This document shows, in pieces, positions 17,434 to 27,046 of a stretch of 64,000 bases of DNA (within the stretch, counting starts at the first letter, position 1; the number at the start of each line of letters is the position of its first letter). Position numbers and translations under genes: made by a program. Source of the stretch: SNAP01 sp049671745 (GTDB lineage Bacteria > Bacteroidota > Bacteroidia > Bacteroidales > Marinifilaceae). The notes under the pieces are model-generated. The model saw only the letters and a program-made list of their open reading frames with translations, ran no database searches and was not told the origin of the DNA. Where the stretch lies: assembly GCA_049671745.1 (NCBI GenBank), contig JBATVL010000076.1, positions 1-64,000 of the forward strand, in the 5' to 3' direction.

Positions 17434-17901
17434 TTACTTAGTTAATTTTCTAACAGAATAGTTTAGTTTCAAAGCTTGAGCTTTTCTAAGCTCTTGCTTG
17501 ATATTAGTGACAATACCCATCTTTGTACGCGAATCCGCTTTAATAGATACAGTCATCTTATTTCTATCTTCTTCTTTACGAGACTCTCTCTCTGCAGCAA
17601 TAAAACCACCTACACTAGCCACTTTAGCTATTTGGTCGTTTAACTGAATTTGAGGTTCCGTACCGAAGTTCTTTTGAAACTGTTGTTTAGGACTTCCAAC
17701 ATAAATTGTACTTACCAAAGACTTCTTCTCAAGTTTAGTAACCTGAGATGCTTGTGGTAAACTATTCTTTACTTTTAAATCAACTTCTCTCATAGTAGTA
17801 GATACCATGAAAAAGAATAAAAGCATGAATACAATATCTGGAAGCGATGCTGTTGATATCGCAGGAAGTTCCTTGCTACCGTCTTTCTTAAACTTTGCCA
17901 T
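17434..17901 (-). CDS. exbD: ExbD/TolR family biopolymer transport protein (distal copy)
   Basis: A 155-residue single-pass inner-membrane protein of the TonB energising complex. The membrane segment (about 20-38) contains LPDIVFMLLFFFMVSTT, with the proton-path aspartate in PDI. A periplasmic domain follows. It lies two bases after the other exbD and forms the end of the exbB operon. Two different ExbD proteins per ExbB is common in Bacteroidetes. It probably assembles with ExbB to use proton flow for outer-membrane TonB-dependent transport. No tonB lies here. Confidence 0.9.
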   Translation of the reverse strand: MAKFKKDGSKELPAISTASLPDIVFMLLFFFMVSTTMREVDLKVKNSLPQASQVTKLEKKSLVSTIYVGSPKQQFQKNFGTEPQIQLNDQIAKVASVGGFIAAERESRKEEDRNKMTVSIKADSRTKMGIVTNIKQELRKAQALKLNYSVRKLTK

Positions 17902-17903
17902 AA

Positions 17904-18479
17904 TTATTTCCCTCCAATTTTTTTAGGTTCTGCTTCTGAAATAGCTGTTGGTACATATTTTTTAACAGCACTTACTTGATCCTCATTTAGATCTTTATAA
18001 TGCTTACCAAACCTAGTGAAAGATTTATCATCCTTCATTTCATTAAAAGCTTTCGCCAGTTCATCTTGAATACGTATGTACATCTCATAAGAAGTACCAA
18101 CGTGAGATTGTAAAGAAACAATACCCTTAGAAACTTGAACTTGACCAAAGAATTCAACATCCTTAGCTTTGTGTTCTGAATATTTAGGGTTGTTAGCTGG
18201 ATTAAGAATAAAGTCTTTTACCTTAGCATTAAGGTCTCTAACATTTAAAATCTCTCCACCTACCTGTAGTAAGTCAGAATCATTTATAAGAACTTGAAGA
18301 ACGTTTCTAGGTTTAACCTTAGCGTCCACAACTTCTACGTTTTTTTCTGGTAAAGGAGGTAATTTTCTGTAGATACCTGAATCAACATCCATTGTCGTCG
18401 TTACCAAAAAGAAGATAAGCAACAAGAAAGCAATATCCGCCATTGAACTGGCGTTTAATTCTGGTGTTTTTCTAGCCAT
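17904..18479 (-). CDS. exbD: ExbD/TolR family biopolymer transport protein (proximal copy)
   Basis: A 191-residue ExbD paralog, longer than the neighbouring copy. The membrane segment holds SSMADIAFLLLIFFLVTTTM (about 11-30) with the conserved aspartate. The periplasmic part is larger and has an extra mixed region (about 60-150) before a lysine-rich C-terminus. It sits 34 bases after the small membrane protein gene and 2 bases before the second exbD, in one transcription unit with exbB. Confidence 0.9.
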   Translation of the reverse strand: MARKTPELNASSMADIAFLLLIFFLVTTTMDVDSGIYRKLPPLPEKNVEVVDAKVKPRNVLQVLINDSDLLQVGGEILNVRDLNAKVKDFILNPANNPKYSEHKAKDVEFFGQVQVSKGIVSLQSHVGTSYEMYIRIQDELAKAFNEMKDDKSFTRFGKHYKDLNEDQVSAVKKYVPTAISEAEPKKIGGK

Positions 18480-18513
18480 AATTTATTTTTTTATGTCCTC
18501 TTCTACAGGAAAT

Positions 18514-18960
18514 TTATCTTTTCTTACTAATTATCTCTGTTGCAAAGATAGATACGATTGCACTTATGCCTAGGAAATAAGTAGTAAATAACACAGTACC
18601 AGCATATGTAAGCGTAGCAGGTGTATTATCACCACCTGTGTAACCAGGAAGGTCAAAAGGTGTATTATCAGACATAGCGTAAGATACAAGAAGTACAACG
18701 CATAGTCCTATCATTGCGAATAGTCCTTTTTTAGCTTCTTTAAAATTTGTAAAGAAGGATGCTATAGCAAAAAGAACAGCAGATCCTGTTACAATTGCTA
18801 TAAGGATGTATGCCCAAACTATTATTGAGTTTGTATATACAGGAGTTCTGTGAGCCTGATTTGCTACTTCACCACCGAAGTAAAAAAAGCCAGCAAGAAT
18901 ACCAGTAATGACAAACATAGCAATAGTGGCAAAACGTAAATATTTACCAAAATCTGTCAT
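18514..18960 (-). CDS. Four-helix membrane protein of the exb cluster
   Basis: A 148-residue protein of unknown function with four predicted membrane helices (about 10-28, 46-68, 80-98 and 118-140). It lies between exbB (3 bases upstream) and exbD (34 bases downstream). A similar small membrane protein occupies this position in many Bacteroidetes exb operons, so it is probably an accessory part of the energising complex. No catalytic motif is visible. Confidence 0.75.
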   Translation of the reverse strand: MTDFGKYLRFATIAMFVITGILAGFFYFGGEVANQAHRTPVYTNSIIVWAYILIAIVTGSAVLFAIASFFTNFKEAKKGLFAMIGLCVVLLVSYAMSDNTPFDLPGYTGGDNTPATLTYAGTVLFTTYFLGISAIVSIFATEIISKKR

Positions 18961-18963
18961 GTC

Positions 18964-19812
18964 TTATTTATTTTTTTTGTTATGTTCAACAATAATATCT
19001 AATAAAGAAACAGAAGCATCTTCCATGTTGTTAACGATACTGTCTACTTTAGAAATACAATAGTTATAAAATACTTGAAGAATCATAGCAACGATAAGAC
19101 CTGTTACAGTTGTAATAAGGGCAATTTTAATACCACCTGCTACTACTGTTGGAGAAATATCACCTGCTGCTTGAATCTGGTCAAAGGCACTAATCATACC
19201 AATAACTGTACCCATGAAACCTAACATAGGAGCAAGACCGATAAATAAAGATAACCAAGATAATCCTTTTTCTAATAATCCCATTTGAACAGAACCGTAA
19301 GAAACTATAGACTTTTCAACAACATCAACACCTTGGTCGAAACGGTCGAAACCTTGATAGAAGATAGAAGCAATAGGGCCTCTAGTAGTACGACAAACTT
19401 CTTTAGCAGCATCAACACCACCTTTTTGAAGAGCCTCTTCAACTTTAATTAATAATTTCTTGTGATCAATTGCAGAAAGGTTAAGATAAATAACTCTCTC
19501 GATTGCAATAGCAAGACCAAAGATAAGACATAAAAGTACTGTAGACATAAATCCTGCACCACCTTCAATGAATTTTTTCTTAATTTGTGCGTGTAATGAA
19601 GTACTTTCTACTTCGTCAGCATCAGAAGCAACTGTTTCTACTGTTTCTACAACTGCGGCAGTAGTAGTTTCTGCAACAACTGCAGTGTCAGCTGCTTTTT
19701 CAACATTCTCTTGGTTAGCTGGTGCAGCTGCATCATCTTGTGCAACTACGTTTTGTGATACTCCTAAAGTAAGCATCGCGAAAACTGCTATTAAAGCCAA
19801 TAATTTTTTCAT
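18964..19812 (-). CDS. exbB: ExbB/MotA/TolQ family proton channel with signal peptide
   Basis: A 282-residue ExbB. Unlike enterobacterial ExbB it starts with a cleavable signal (MKKLLALIAVFAMLTLGVSQ..., cleavage near VVAQ) followed by a low-complexity Ala/Glu/Val/Thr stretch (about 25-70). The MotA_TolQ core has three membrane helices: one near 85-105, then LSLFIGLAPMLGFMGTVIGM (about 185-205) and IALITTVTGLIVAMILQVFY (about 228-250). It forms the stator complex with the two ExbD proteins. First gene of the minus-strand exb operon. Confidence 0.92.
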   Translation of the reverse strand: MKKLLALIAVFAMLTLGVSQNVVAQDDAAAPANQENVEKAADTAVVAETTTAAVVETVETVASDADEVESTSLHAQIKKKFIEGGAGFMSTVLLCLIFGLAIAIERVIYLNLSAIDHKKLLIKVEEALQKGGVDAAKEVCRTTRGPIASIFYQGFDRFDQGVDVVEKSIVSYGSVQMGLLEKGLSWLSLFIGLAPMLGFMGTVIGMISAFDQIQAAGDISPTVVAGGIKIALITTVTGLIVAMILQVFYNYCISKVDSIVNNMEDASVSLLDIIVEHNKKNK

Positions 19813-19961
19813 GGTCTGTTTAACTGGTTTAGTTTATACTTAAAATTTGTTTTTAACTAATTGATTTATATTGGTTTCTATGATCAATTCAACATCAATT
19901 TTTCATTTACACAAAAAATTCAGTGCACCAAATTACTAAAAAAATGTTAAAGTCACACATT

Positions 19962-20999
19962 CTATATGCTTATTTCACCTTTTAAAGACATATTTAAAAA
20001 ATTTATTATTTCTGTTTTGTTGTTATACTTACCTAATAGATACATCATTTTTGTAACAGCAGCCTCAGTTGTAATATCATATCCGCTAACGACACCAAGA
20101 TTTAAAAGTTCTAAAGAGGTTTCGTAACGTCCCATATCAACTCTACCAGCCTGACACTGCGTAACATTAAAAATAATAATATCTTTTGCCAAAGCTTCTT
20201 TTATTTTATTAATGAACCAAGTTTCGGTAGGAGCATTACCAGCACCGTAACTTTCAATAATAAGAGCTTTTAATCCTTTTGTATTAATAACTGCATCTAC
20301 ATAATTCTCGTTAAGACCTGGAAATATCTTTAAAATAGCAACATTATTATCTATCTCTGTATTTATACTAATAGGCATATCAGAAACTGGAACCTCATTT
20401 ATAACCTTATACTTATAGTGAATATGAATTCCCACTTTAGCAAGTGATGGATAATTATGAGAATTAAAAGCATCAAAATGTTCAGCTGTAAACTTTGTTG
20501 TTCTATTTCCTCTAAAAAGTTTCTCACCAAAGAAAAGACAAACCTCAGGAACAATAGCTTTTCCATTTTCTCTAGCCCCAGCAATCTCTATAGATGTAAT
20601 AAGGTTCTCTTTACCATCAGTACGAATTTTACCAATAGGTAATTGAGAGCCAGTAAGAACTATTGGCTTAGCAAGATCATCTATCATAAAACTTAAAGCC
20701 GAAGCCGAATAAGCCATAGTATCAGTTCCGTGTAAAATAACAAAACCATCGTATTTTTCGTAATTATCTTTAACAATATTACAAATCTTTACCCAAACAT
20801 CAGGCTTAAGGTTAGAAGAATCAATAAGCTCATCAAAAATAAGAGTATCAATATTAAAGTTAAATTCCTGTATTTCCGGAACCTCTTTAGCTATTTCTTC
20901 AAAACTAAAAGGACATAAAGAACCTGTAACAGGATCATTCATCATGCCTATAGTACCACCAGTATATATAATTAAAACACCTTTATTCTCAGTATCCAT
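19962..20999 (-). CDS. ansA: Type I (cytosolic) L-asparaginase
   Basis: Hydrolyses asparagine to aspartate and ammonia. From the ATG at 20999 the protein has 345 residues and no signal peptide; the longer reading frame back to 21047 would overlap tatD. The first catalytic threonine is in YTGGTIGMM near residue 14, and the second in HGTDTMAYSASALSFM near 90; TGSQLPIG follows. It begins 4 bases after the tatD stop, so the two are translationally linked. The ammonia-releasing role fits loosely with the nearby glutamate dehydrogenase. Confidence 0.93.
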   Translation of the reverse strand: MDTENKGVLIIYTGGTIGMMNDPVTGSLCPFSFEEIAKEVPEIQEFNFNIDTLIFDELIDSSNLKPDVWVKICNIVKDNYEKYDGFVILHGTDTMAYSASALSFMIDDLAKPIVLTGSQLPIGKIRTDGKENLITSIEIAGARENGKAIVPEVCLFFGEKLFRGNRTTKFTAEHFDAFNSHNYPSLAKVGIHIHYKYKVINEVPVSDMPISINTEIDNNVAILKIFPGLNENYVDAVINTKGLKALIIESYGAGNAPTETWFINKIKEALAKDIIIFNVTQCQAGRVDMGRYETSLELLNLGVVSGYDITTEAAVTKMMYLLGKYNNKTEIINFLNMSLKGEISI

Positions 21000-21003
21000 A
21001 AGT

Positions 21004-21768
21004 TTAAAAATTAAATAATCTTCTTGCATTATTGCTTGTAATCTCACCTATCTTCTCAATATCCATGCAATAAATGCCAGAAAGCATATCAGCAATTTCA
21101 ACGACATAAGCACTTTCGTTCCTCTTTCCTCGGAATGGAACAGGTGCAAGGTATGGAGAATCAGTCTCTAGAACAATATTTTTTAAATCTATTTCTTTAA
21201 TCACTTCTCTAAGATGGGTGTTCTTAAAAGTTGAAACACCACCTATTCCAAGTAAAAGTCCGTAATCGATTGCTTTTTTTGCCTCAGTTAAGTCGCCAGG
21301 GAAGCAATGTAGTACACCTTTTATGCCTTTCGACTTATATCCTTCAAGAACTTCGAAAATCTCTGTAATCGAATCTCTAGCATGAATAATAATAGGCAAA
21401 TTATGTTTTAAAGATAAATCCAGTTGATATTTTAGAGCTTCTACTTGTTCATCCTTAAAAGTTTTATCCCAATAAAGGTCTATTCCTGTTTCGCCTATGG
21501 CCCAAAATTTACGTAAACTCAACTCCTTGTCAAGTAAATCCAATTCTTCTCTAAAATTTTCATTTACAGAAGTAGGATGTAAACCTATACAAGGAAATAA
21601 ATAATCAGGATACGAATCGGCAAGTTTAAGCATATCTGCCCGTACAAGAGAATCTATGTCCGGAAGAACAATTTTCTCTATATTAGCATTTTTAGCCCTT
21701 TGAATAACATCGGCCACGTCGGTATTAAACTCCTTAGAATATATATGTGCATGTGTATCTATAAACAT
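21004..21768 (-). CDS. tatD: TatD family metal-dependent hydrolase
   Basis: A 254-residue TIM-barrel hydrolase. Metal-binding motifs in order: FIDTHAHIY at the N-terminus, GETGIDLYWD near residue 93, IIHARD near 127, LHCFPGD near 152 and ETDSPYLAP near 202. TatD proteins are cytosolic 3'-5' DNases/RNases linked to DNA repair. It is followed directly by ansA, and gdhA ends upstream behind its own terminator. Confidence 0.94.
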   Translation of the reverse strand: MFIDTHAHIYSKEFNTDVADVIQRAKNANIEKIVLPDIDSLVRADMLKLADSYPDYLFPCIGLHPTSVNENFREELDLLDKELSLRKFWAIGETGIDLYWDKTFKDEQVEALKYQLDLSLKHNLPIIIHARDSITEIFEVLEGYKSKGIKGVLHCFPGDLTEAKKAIDYGLLLGIGGVSTFKNTHLREVIKEIDLKNIVLETDSPYLAPVPFRGKRNESAYVVEIADMLSGIYCMDIEKIGEITSNNARRLFNF

Positions 21769-21795
21769 GTTACAAATATAATTAAGAAATAAACA

Positions 21796-21829
21796 AAAAA
21801 AAACCGATTCCCAAAGGAATCGGCTTTTT
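21796..21829 (-). terminator. Intrinsic terminator of gdhA
   Basis: On the plus strand CCGATTCC (21804-21811) pairs with GGAATCGG (21816-21823) over a 4-base loop; the A-run on the left supplies the U-tract for the minus-strand gene gdhA. Confidence 0.85.
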
Positions 21830-21848
21830 ATATATTTAATGCTTAAGA

Positions 21849-23183
21849 CTAAACGTGTCCTTGAGCAACCATTGCATCAGCAACTTTGATGAATCCACCA
21901 ATGTTAGCACCAGCTACATAGTTAATCTTACCGTCTTTCTTACCATATTTAGCACAAGTATCGTGAATATCTTTCATGATACGAGCTAATTTCTCGTCAA
22001 CTTCTTCAGCAGTCCAGTTGAATCTCATAGAGTTTTGAGACATCTCAAGACCAGAAACAGCAACACCACCTGCATTAGCAGCTTTACCAGGAGCAAAAAT
22101 TGCATGCTCGATAGAATAGTTTACAGCTTCAGCAGTACAACCCATGTTTGAAGTCTCAACGATATATTTACAACCGTTAGCAACTAATTGCTTAGCGTCG
22201 TCTTCGTTAAGTTCATTTTGGATAGCACAAGGAAATGCCATATCAACTTTAGCTTCCCAAGGTTTTTTACCAGCGAAGAATTTAGCACCGAATTTCTCAG
22301 CGTAAGGAGCAACAACATCATTGTTAGTAGCACGAAGCTCTAACATATAAGCTATTTTCTCTGCATCCATTCCAGCTTCGTCAAGAACGTATCCGTCAGG
22401 ACCAGAAATAGTAACAACCTTAGCACCCAATTCAGTTAATTTTGCAGCAGCACCCCAAGAAACGTTACCGAATCCAGAAAGAGCAACTCTTTTACCTTTG
22501 ATGTCTTCACCTTGTTCAGCTAACATGTGCTGAGCGAAGTATACAGAACCGAAACCAGTAGCTTCAGGACGTACTAATGAACCACCGAATTCTAAACCTT
22601 TACCAGTTAATACACCAGTAAATTCGTTACGAATTCTTTTATATTGACCAAAAAGATAACCTATCTCACGTCCACCAACACCTATATCACCAGCTGGGAT
22701 ATCAGTATTAGGTCCAATATGCTTACATAACTCAGTCATGAAAGATTGGCAAAAACGCATAATTTCGTTATCTGATCTACCTTTAGCGTTAAAGTCAGAT
22801 CCACCTTTACCACCACCCATAGGTAGAGTAGTTAAAGAGTTTTTGAAAGTTTGTTCGAATCCTAAAAATTTAAGAACAGATAATGTTACAGTAGGGTGAA
22901 ATCTTAAACCACCTTTGTAAGGTCCGATAGCTGAGTTAAACTCAACACGGTAACCACGGTTAATTTCTACTTCACCTGCATCGTTAATCCATGGCACACG
23001 GAACATGATAGTTCTTTCTGGCTCACACATTTTTTCTAAGATCTTAGCAGATTTGTATCTTGGGTTTGCATTATATACATCCCATACTGTTTCTACTACT
23101 TCTTCAACTGCTTGGTGGAATTCAGCTTCACCAGGAGTTCTAGCCTCAAGGGCTGCAATGAATTCTTTCATATTTGCTTCCAT
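21849..23183 (-). CDS. gdhA: NADP-type glutamate dehydrogenase
   Basis: Interconverts 2-oxoglutarate plus ammonia and glutamate. Its 444 residues match the hexameric bacterial enzyme. Seen are KGGLRFHPTV, LPMGGGKGGSDFNAKG with the catalytic lysine, PAGDIGVGGREIGYLFGQYK and the Rossmann motif ALSGFGNVSWGAA. Third codon positions are T-rich and the codon set is biased, as in highly expressed genes. It stands alone, with a promoter candidate upstream and a terminator downstream. An ATG 4 codons in (MKEF) is a possible alternative start. Confidence 0.96.
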   Translation of the reverse strand: MEANMKEFIAALEARTPGEAEFHQAVEEVVETVWDVYNANPRYKSAKILEKMCEPERTIMFRVPWINDAGEVEINRGYRVEFNSAIGPYKGGLRFHPTVTLSVLKFLGFEQTFKNSLTTLPMGGGKGGSDFNAKGRSDNEIMRFCQSFMTELCKHIGPNTDIPAGDIGVGGREIGYLFGQYKRIRNEFTGVLTGKGLEFGGSLVRPEATGFGSVYFAQHMLAEQGEDIKGKRVALSGFGNVSWGAAAKLTELGAKVVTISGPDGYVLDEAGMDAEKIAYMLELRATNNDVVAPYAEKFGAKFFAGKKPWEAKVDMAFPCAIQNELNEDDAKQLVANGCKYIVETSNMGCTAEAVNYSIEHAIFAPGKAANAGGVAVSGLEMSQNSMRFNWTAEEVDEKLARIMKDIHDTCAKYGKKDGKINYVAGANIGGFIKVADAMVAQGHV

Positions 23184-23231
23184 AACTTTGTTATAAAAAA
23201 TTAGTGTTATTTTTATTCTTTAAACACGCTT

Positions 23232-23239
23232 CAAATGTA
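23232..23239 (-). promoter_or_regulatory. Candidate -7 box of gdhA
   Basis: The minus strand reads TACATTTG, matching TAnnTTTG, 49 bases before the gdhA start. The 186-base gap to dprA otherwise shows only AT-rich sequence. Confidence 0.4.
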
Positions 23240-23369
23240 TATAATTTTTATAAAACACATAATCATTTCAGTCTTTTTTTTAGAATAAAAATTAAAAAAA
23301 CATTTACTAGTGCAATCGATTGGATAAAACCTAAAGGTGTTATAAAACAGAAAGAAAGGTACTAGAGAA

Positions 23370-24479
23370 TTATCCACCAATAGTATACATATTTCCTGGT
23401 AGTGAAAAGAGCATGTTTTTAAGCTCCAAAGAGAGCAAAATGGCACTTAATTTTCCAAGTGGGATTTTTGTAGAAAAAGCGATATCATTAATTAAAACTC
23501 TCTGATTTTTCTCTACAAAAGAATAAACTATACTCTCTTCACTACTCAATTCTTGCAAAGGCAACTTAATTTCAGGTGTAAATGGTTCATTAATTTCCCA
23601 TCCCATTAGATATTCTATATCTTCAGCACATTCAATTAAAGAAGCCCTAGATTGTTTAATTAAAAGATTACACCCCCTAGAATATTTATCAGAAGTCTTA
23701 CCAGGAAGAGCAAAAACATCTCTATCGTAGGAATTTGCCAGGGTAGCAGTAATCATAGAACCACCTTTTTCAGCAGACTCTATAACGATCAGAGCATCGG
23801 CAAGACCGGCCACTATTCTATTCCTCTTTAAGAAATTCTTAGCCTCAGCAGTCCTTAGGGTAGAAAAATCACTTAAAACAGCACCACCAGATTCAACCAT
23901 CTGCCTAGCAATATTTTTATGTGCAGCAGGATAGAGGGTATTCAATCCGTGAGCCACAACACCCACCGTTCTAAGTCCATTATCAAGAGCAGCCTTATGA
24001 GCGGCCACATCTATACCGTAAGCAAGTCCACTTACAATAACGGGATCATGTCCTCGCTCTTTAAAACCCCTAACAATATCATCACATGCATTCTTTCCAT
24101 ATAAAGAAGCACGTCGAGTACCCACAATAGAAACAACTTTCTCATTATTAAAAGAAATATCACCCTTACAATATATAAGTAAAGGTGCATCAGGAATATA
24201 TTTCAGACGAAGAGGGAAATCATCGTCATCATCAGTAATAATGCGAATACCATTCTTCAAACAAAATTCTATTTCCTTATCAGCATTTATCAAAGCAAGT
24301 TCTCTATCAATCCTAGACGTTCGTTCTTTTCCAAAGTTGGGAATTATACTTACATCAAGATTTTTATCTTCAAAAAAAGCCTCTATGCTACCAGAATGTT
24401 CAATTAGTTTCTTTACTAATACAGGGCCTATTCCTTTAAACATGCTAATAGCTATCTTATACCTTAGAGCATCGTCCAT
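23370..24479 (-). CDS. dprA: DNA-processing protein DprA
   Basis: Loads RecA on incoming single-stranded DNA during transformation. The 369 residues show an N-terminal helix-hairpin-helix-like part (FKGIGPVLVKKLIEH), the Rossmann-like DprA core with VSIVGTRRASLYGK near 115, VIVSGLAYGIDVAAHKAAL near 156 and GGSMITATLA near 255, and a small C-terminal winged-helix domain (about 305-369). Presence of dprA alone does not prove competence. It is transcribed away from aroB, with divergent promoter boxes between them. Confidence 0.94.
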   Translation of the reverse strand: MDDALRYKIAISMFKGIGPVLVKKLIEHSGSIEAFFEDKNLDVSIIPNFGKERTSRIDRELALINADKEIEFCLKNGIRIITDDDDDFPLRLKYIPDAPLLIYCKGDISFNNEKVVSIVGTRRASLYGKNACDDIVRGFKERGHDPVIVSGLAYGIDVAAHKAALDNGLRTVGVVAHGLNTLYPAAHKNIARQMVESGGAVLSDFSTLRTAEAKNFLKRNRIVAGLADALIVIESAEKGGSMITATLANSYDRDVFALPGKTSDKYSRGCNLLIKQSRASLIECAEDIEYLMGWEINEPFTPEIKLPLQELSSEESIVYSFVEKNQRVLINDIAFSTKIPLGKLSAILLSLELKNMLFSLPGNMYTIGG

Positions 24480-24496
24480 AAAATAAATAATTTAAT

Positions 24497-24519
24497 TACT
24501 TTTGCTTATACCAAAGATA
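24497..24519. promoter_or_regulatory. Divergent -7 boxes for aroB and dprA
   Basis: TACTTTTG (24497-24504, plus strand) fits the -7 consensus for aroB, and the minus strand reads TATCTTTG at 24512-24519 for dprA. The two boxes face away from each other in a gap of only 79 bases. Confidence 0.45.
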
Positions 24520-24558
24520 AAAAACAAAGAGGTAAAATTTTACTAATTCACTGAAAAT

Positions 24559-25602
24559 ATGGATACTAGTTCAAAAGCCCTTACTACATACAAGCTGAAA
24601 GAAGACTTATCAACAAAGCTTTCAGAGATAAATTACGACAAACTTTTTCTTTTGATGGATACAAATACAAAGAAGTATTGTAGAAGTCTTCTTGATGGAA
24701 TTGAGAACATAGATTCTGCCTACGAAATAATCATAGAAGCAGGAGAAGAGAATAAGACCATAGAGGCAGTAATGCACATATGGTCCGAATTAGAATTAGG
24801 AGGAGCAAAACGCAACTCTCTTTTCATAAACTTAGGAGGTGGAATGATTAGCGATTTAGGTGGCTTTGCAGCTTCATGTTATAAAAGAGGTATTCGCTAT
24901 ATTAATATCCCCACCACTTTATTAGCTCAAGTAGATGCTTCAGCAGGTGGAAAAACAGGATTCAATATGCACTCAATAAAGAATCAAATAGGAGTATTCT
25001 CTTTACCAGAGGCTGTATTAGTAAATCCTGACTTTCTAAAGACATTAAGCAAAAAGAATATAATCTCAGGATATGGAGAAATGCTTAAACATGCTCTTAT
25101 CCACGATGAAAAGTATCTTGAAGACTTATTAACATTTGATCTTGATAATGTTGATTACTATGATCTTGGATTATTAATATCCAAATCTATAGATATAAAA
25201 GAGTATTTCGTAGAGCAAGATCCAAAAGAAGAAAACATACGCAAGGCATTAAACTTCGGGCATAGTATTGGTCATGCCATAGAAAGCTATTCTTTAATGA
25301 ACAATATAGATTTATACCACGGAGAGGCCGTAGCCTTGGGTATGATATCAGAACTCTATCTATCATATCTTAAGAAAGATTTCCCTGAACAGAAATTAAA
25401 AGATATTACCTCAAAAATTAAAGCCATTTATCCCATATTTACTACAACAGATTGCAAAGACGAATTGATAGAAATAATGCAGCATGATAAAAAGAATACA
25501 TCTTCTAAAATCAACTTCACATTATTAATAGATATAGGCAATTTTGAGATAGACAATTATTGCGAAATAAAAGAAATAAAAGAAGCACTAGATTATTTAT
25601 AG
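24559..25602 (+). CDS. aroB: 3-dehydroquinate synthase
   Basis: Second step of the shikimate pathway, converting DAHP to 3-dehydroquinate; needs NAD and a divalent metal. The 347-residue protein has the NAD-binding GGGMISDLGGFAA near residue 95, IPTTLLAQVDASAGGKTG near 125, and metal ligands in ISGYGEMLKHALIH near 175 and NFGHSIGHAIES near 235. It is followed one base later by aroA, so the two shikimate genes form an operon. Confidence 0.96.
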   Translation: MDTSSKALTTYKLKEDLSTKLSEINYDKLFLLMDTNTKKYCRSLLDGIENIDSAYEIIIEAGEENKTIEAVMHIWSELELGGAKRNSLFINLGGGMISDLGGFAASCYKRGIRYINIPTTLLAQVDASAGGKTGFNMHSIKNQIGVFSLPEAVLVNPDFLKTLSKKNIISGYGEMLKHALIHDEKYLEDLLTFDLDNVDYYDLGLLISKSIDIKEYFVEQDPKEENIRKALNFGHSIGHAIESYSLMNNIDLYHGEAVALGMISELYLSYLKKDFPEQKLKDITSKIKAIYPIFTTTDCKDELIEIMQHDKKNTSSKINFTLLIDIGNFEIDNYCEIKEIKEALDYL

Positions 25603-25603
25603 T

Positions 25604-26824
25604 ATGATTATAAAAACAAAAAAGAAGAAGGTAAAAGGAGAAATTAATCTTCCTGCCTCTAAAAGTATATCTAATAGAGTATTGATAATTCACGGTATAG
25701 CAAACAGCTTTGAACCTATCAACAATCTATCCAATAGCGACGATACGAAGACAATGTTCAATGTGCTTTTCTCTAACGATAACAAGTTCGATATTAAAGA
25801 TGCAGGAACATGTATGCGTTTCTTAACTGCTTATTTATCAGGAATTATTGGTAAATGGGAGATAACTGGTTCTGAGAGAATGCAGCAACGTCCTATAGGA
25901 GAGCTTGTGGATGCATTAAATAGTGCAGGTGCACAAATAGAGTATCTTGAAAAAGAAGGATATCCTCCTCTTAAAATTTTGGGTTCTAACCTTACTAATA
26001 ACACAATAAAATTAAAAGGCTCTATTAGTTCACAATTTATCTCGGCTCTTCTACTTATAGCTCCCCGCTTTAAAACCGGATTAACAATAGAAGTAGAAGG
26101 CAATATAACATCTCGTTCTTATATAGACATGACACTTTCTATAATGGCTGAGTATGGTTTGAAATCTAGCTTTGTAAATAATACTATTAAGGTAGAAGCT
26201 GGAAATTACGAGACTATGGAATATACAGTAGAATCGGACTGGTCTGCTGCATCCTACATGTACGAATGTGTTGCATTAGCAGAGAAAGGAAAAATGAAAC
26301 TTAATGGATTGAAGAAAACTTCTTTCCAAGGCGATATTAAACAGGTAGAACTGTGGGAGAAACTTGGTGTTAAGACTAATTTTACTCGAAAAGGAGTGTT
26401 TATTGCAAAATCTGATGTTTTGATTGAAAATTTAAATCATGATTTTAAAGATATGCCAGATCTTGCACAGACTTTTGCTGTTACCTGTTGTGCTCTTAAC
26501 ATAGCGTTTTCATTTACAGGATTAGAAACTCTTAAGATTAAAGAAACAGACAGGATAGAGGCTCTTAAAATAGAACTTGCTAAACTTGGTTATACTCTTA
26601 ATGATGACAAGGCTGGAGAACTCTCATGGGACGGAACTCGTGGCAAAATTGCTTCTTCAATTGTAATTGATCCTTACGGCGATCATAGGATGGCTATGTC
26701 TTTTGCTCCCCTTGCTCTGGTTAGAGAAAACATACTTATTAACAATTTTGAAGTTGTTAGTAAGTCGTATCCAAATTTCTGGGAAGACCTTAAATCTCTG
26801 AATTTTAGCTGTGAAGAATTTTAG
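25604..26824 (+). CDS. aroA: 3-phosphoshikimate 1-carboxyvinyltransferase (EPSP synthase)
   Basis: Sixth step of the shikimate pathway. The 406 residues show LPASKSISNRVLIIHG near 17, DAGTCMRFLTAYLS near 67, ERMQQRPIGELVDAL near 90, ESDWSAASYMY near 210 and KETDRIEALKIEL near 310. It lacks the classical NAGTA(T/M) word, having DAGTCMR instead, as in divergent Bacteroidetes enzymes. Third-position base usage seems to move from mixed to T-rich along the gene, a point taken up in the findings. Confidence 0.95.
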   Translation: MIIKTKKKKVKGEINLPASKSISNRVLIIHGIANSFEPINNLSNSDDTKTMFNVLFSNDNKFDIKDAGTCMRFLTAYLSGIIGKWEITGSERMQQRPIGELVDALNSAGAQIEYLEKEGYPPLKILGSNLTNNTIKLKGSISSQFISALLLIAPRFKTGLTIEVEGNITSRSYIDMTLSIMAEYGLKSSFVNNTIKVEAGNYETMEYTVESDWSAASYMYECVALAEKGKMKLNGLKKTSFQGDIKQVELWEKLGVKTNFTRKGVFIAKSDVLIENLNHDFKDMPDLAQTFAVTCCALNIAFSFTGLETLKIKETDRIEALKIELAKLGYTLNDDKAGELSWDGTRGKIASSIVIDPYGDHRMAMSFAPLALVRENILINNFEVVSKSYPNFWEDLKSLNFSCEEF

Positions 26825-26874
26825 TCAATTCTATATTTCTTTATAAAAAGAAATTGCTTAAAAAGATAAAACTC

Positions 26875-26930
26875 AAAACCCTTTAAAACTTTTGCTATTT
26901 ATTAGCTCTGTTTTAAAGGGTTTTCTCTTT
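26875..26930 (+). terminator. Terminator hairpin after aroA
   Basis: AAAACCCTTTAAAAC (26875-26889) and GTTTTAAAGGGTTTT (26910-26924) are perfect 15-bp arms with a 20-base loop, followed by a T-rich stretch. It lies 50 bases after the aroA stop and separates it from the 11-bp array. Confidence 0.8.
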
Positions 26931-27001
26931 ATACTCAATTTGTATGTGATTTATATCAAAGTCGTATCAAGCTTGACTCAATTGCATTTTGTAAGCAATC
27001 T

Positions 27002-27046
27002 GCTTGCAATCAGTGTGCATTGATTCATTGCAGACTGATTGCAAGC
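27002..27046. repeat. 13-bp inverted repeat inside element A
   Basis: GCTTGCAATCAGT (27002-27014) and ACTGATTGCAAGC (27034-27046) are perfectly complementary, with a 19-base loop. Directly after it TCATTGCACAC occurs twice in tandem (27047-27057, 27058-27068), with a one-mismatch copy inside the hairpin at 27025-27035. Confidence 0.8.
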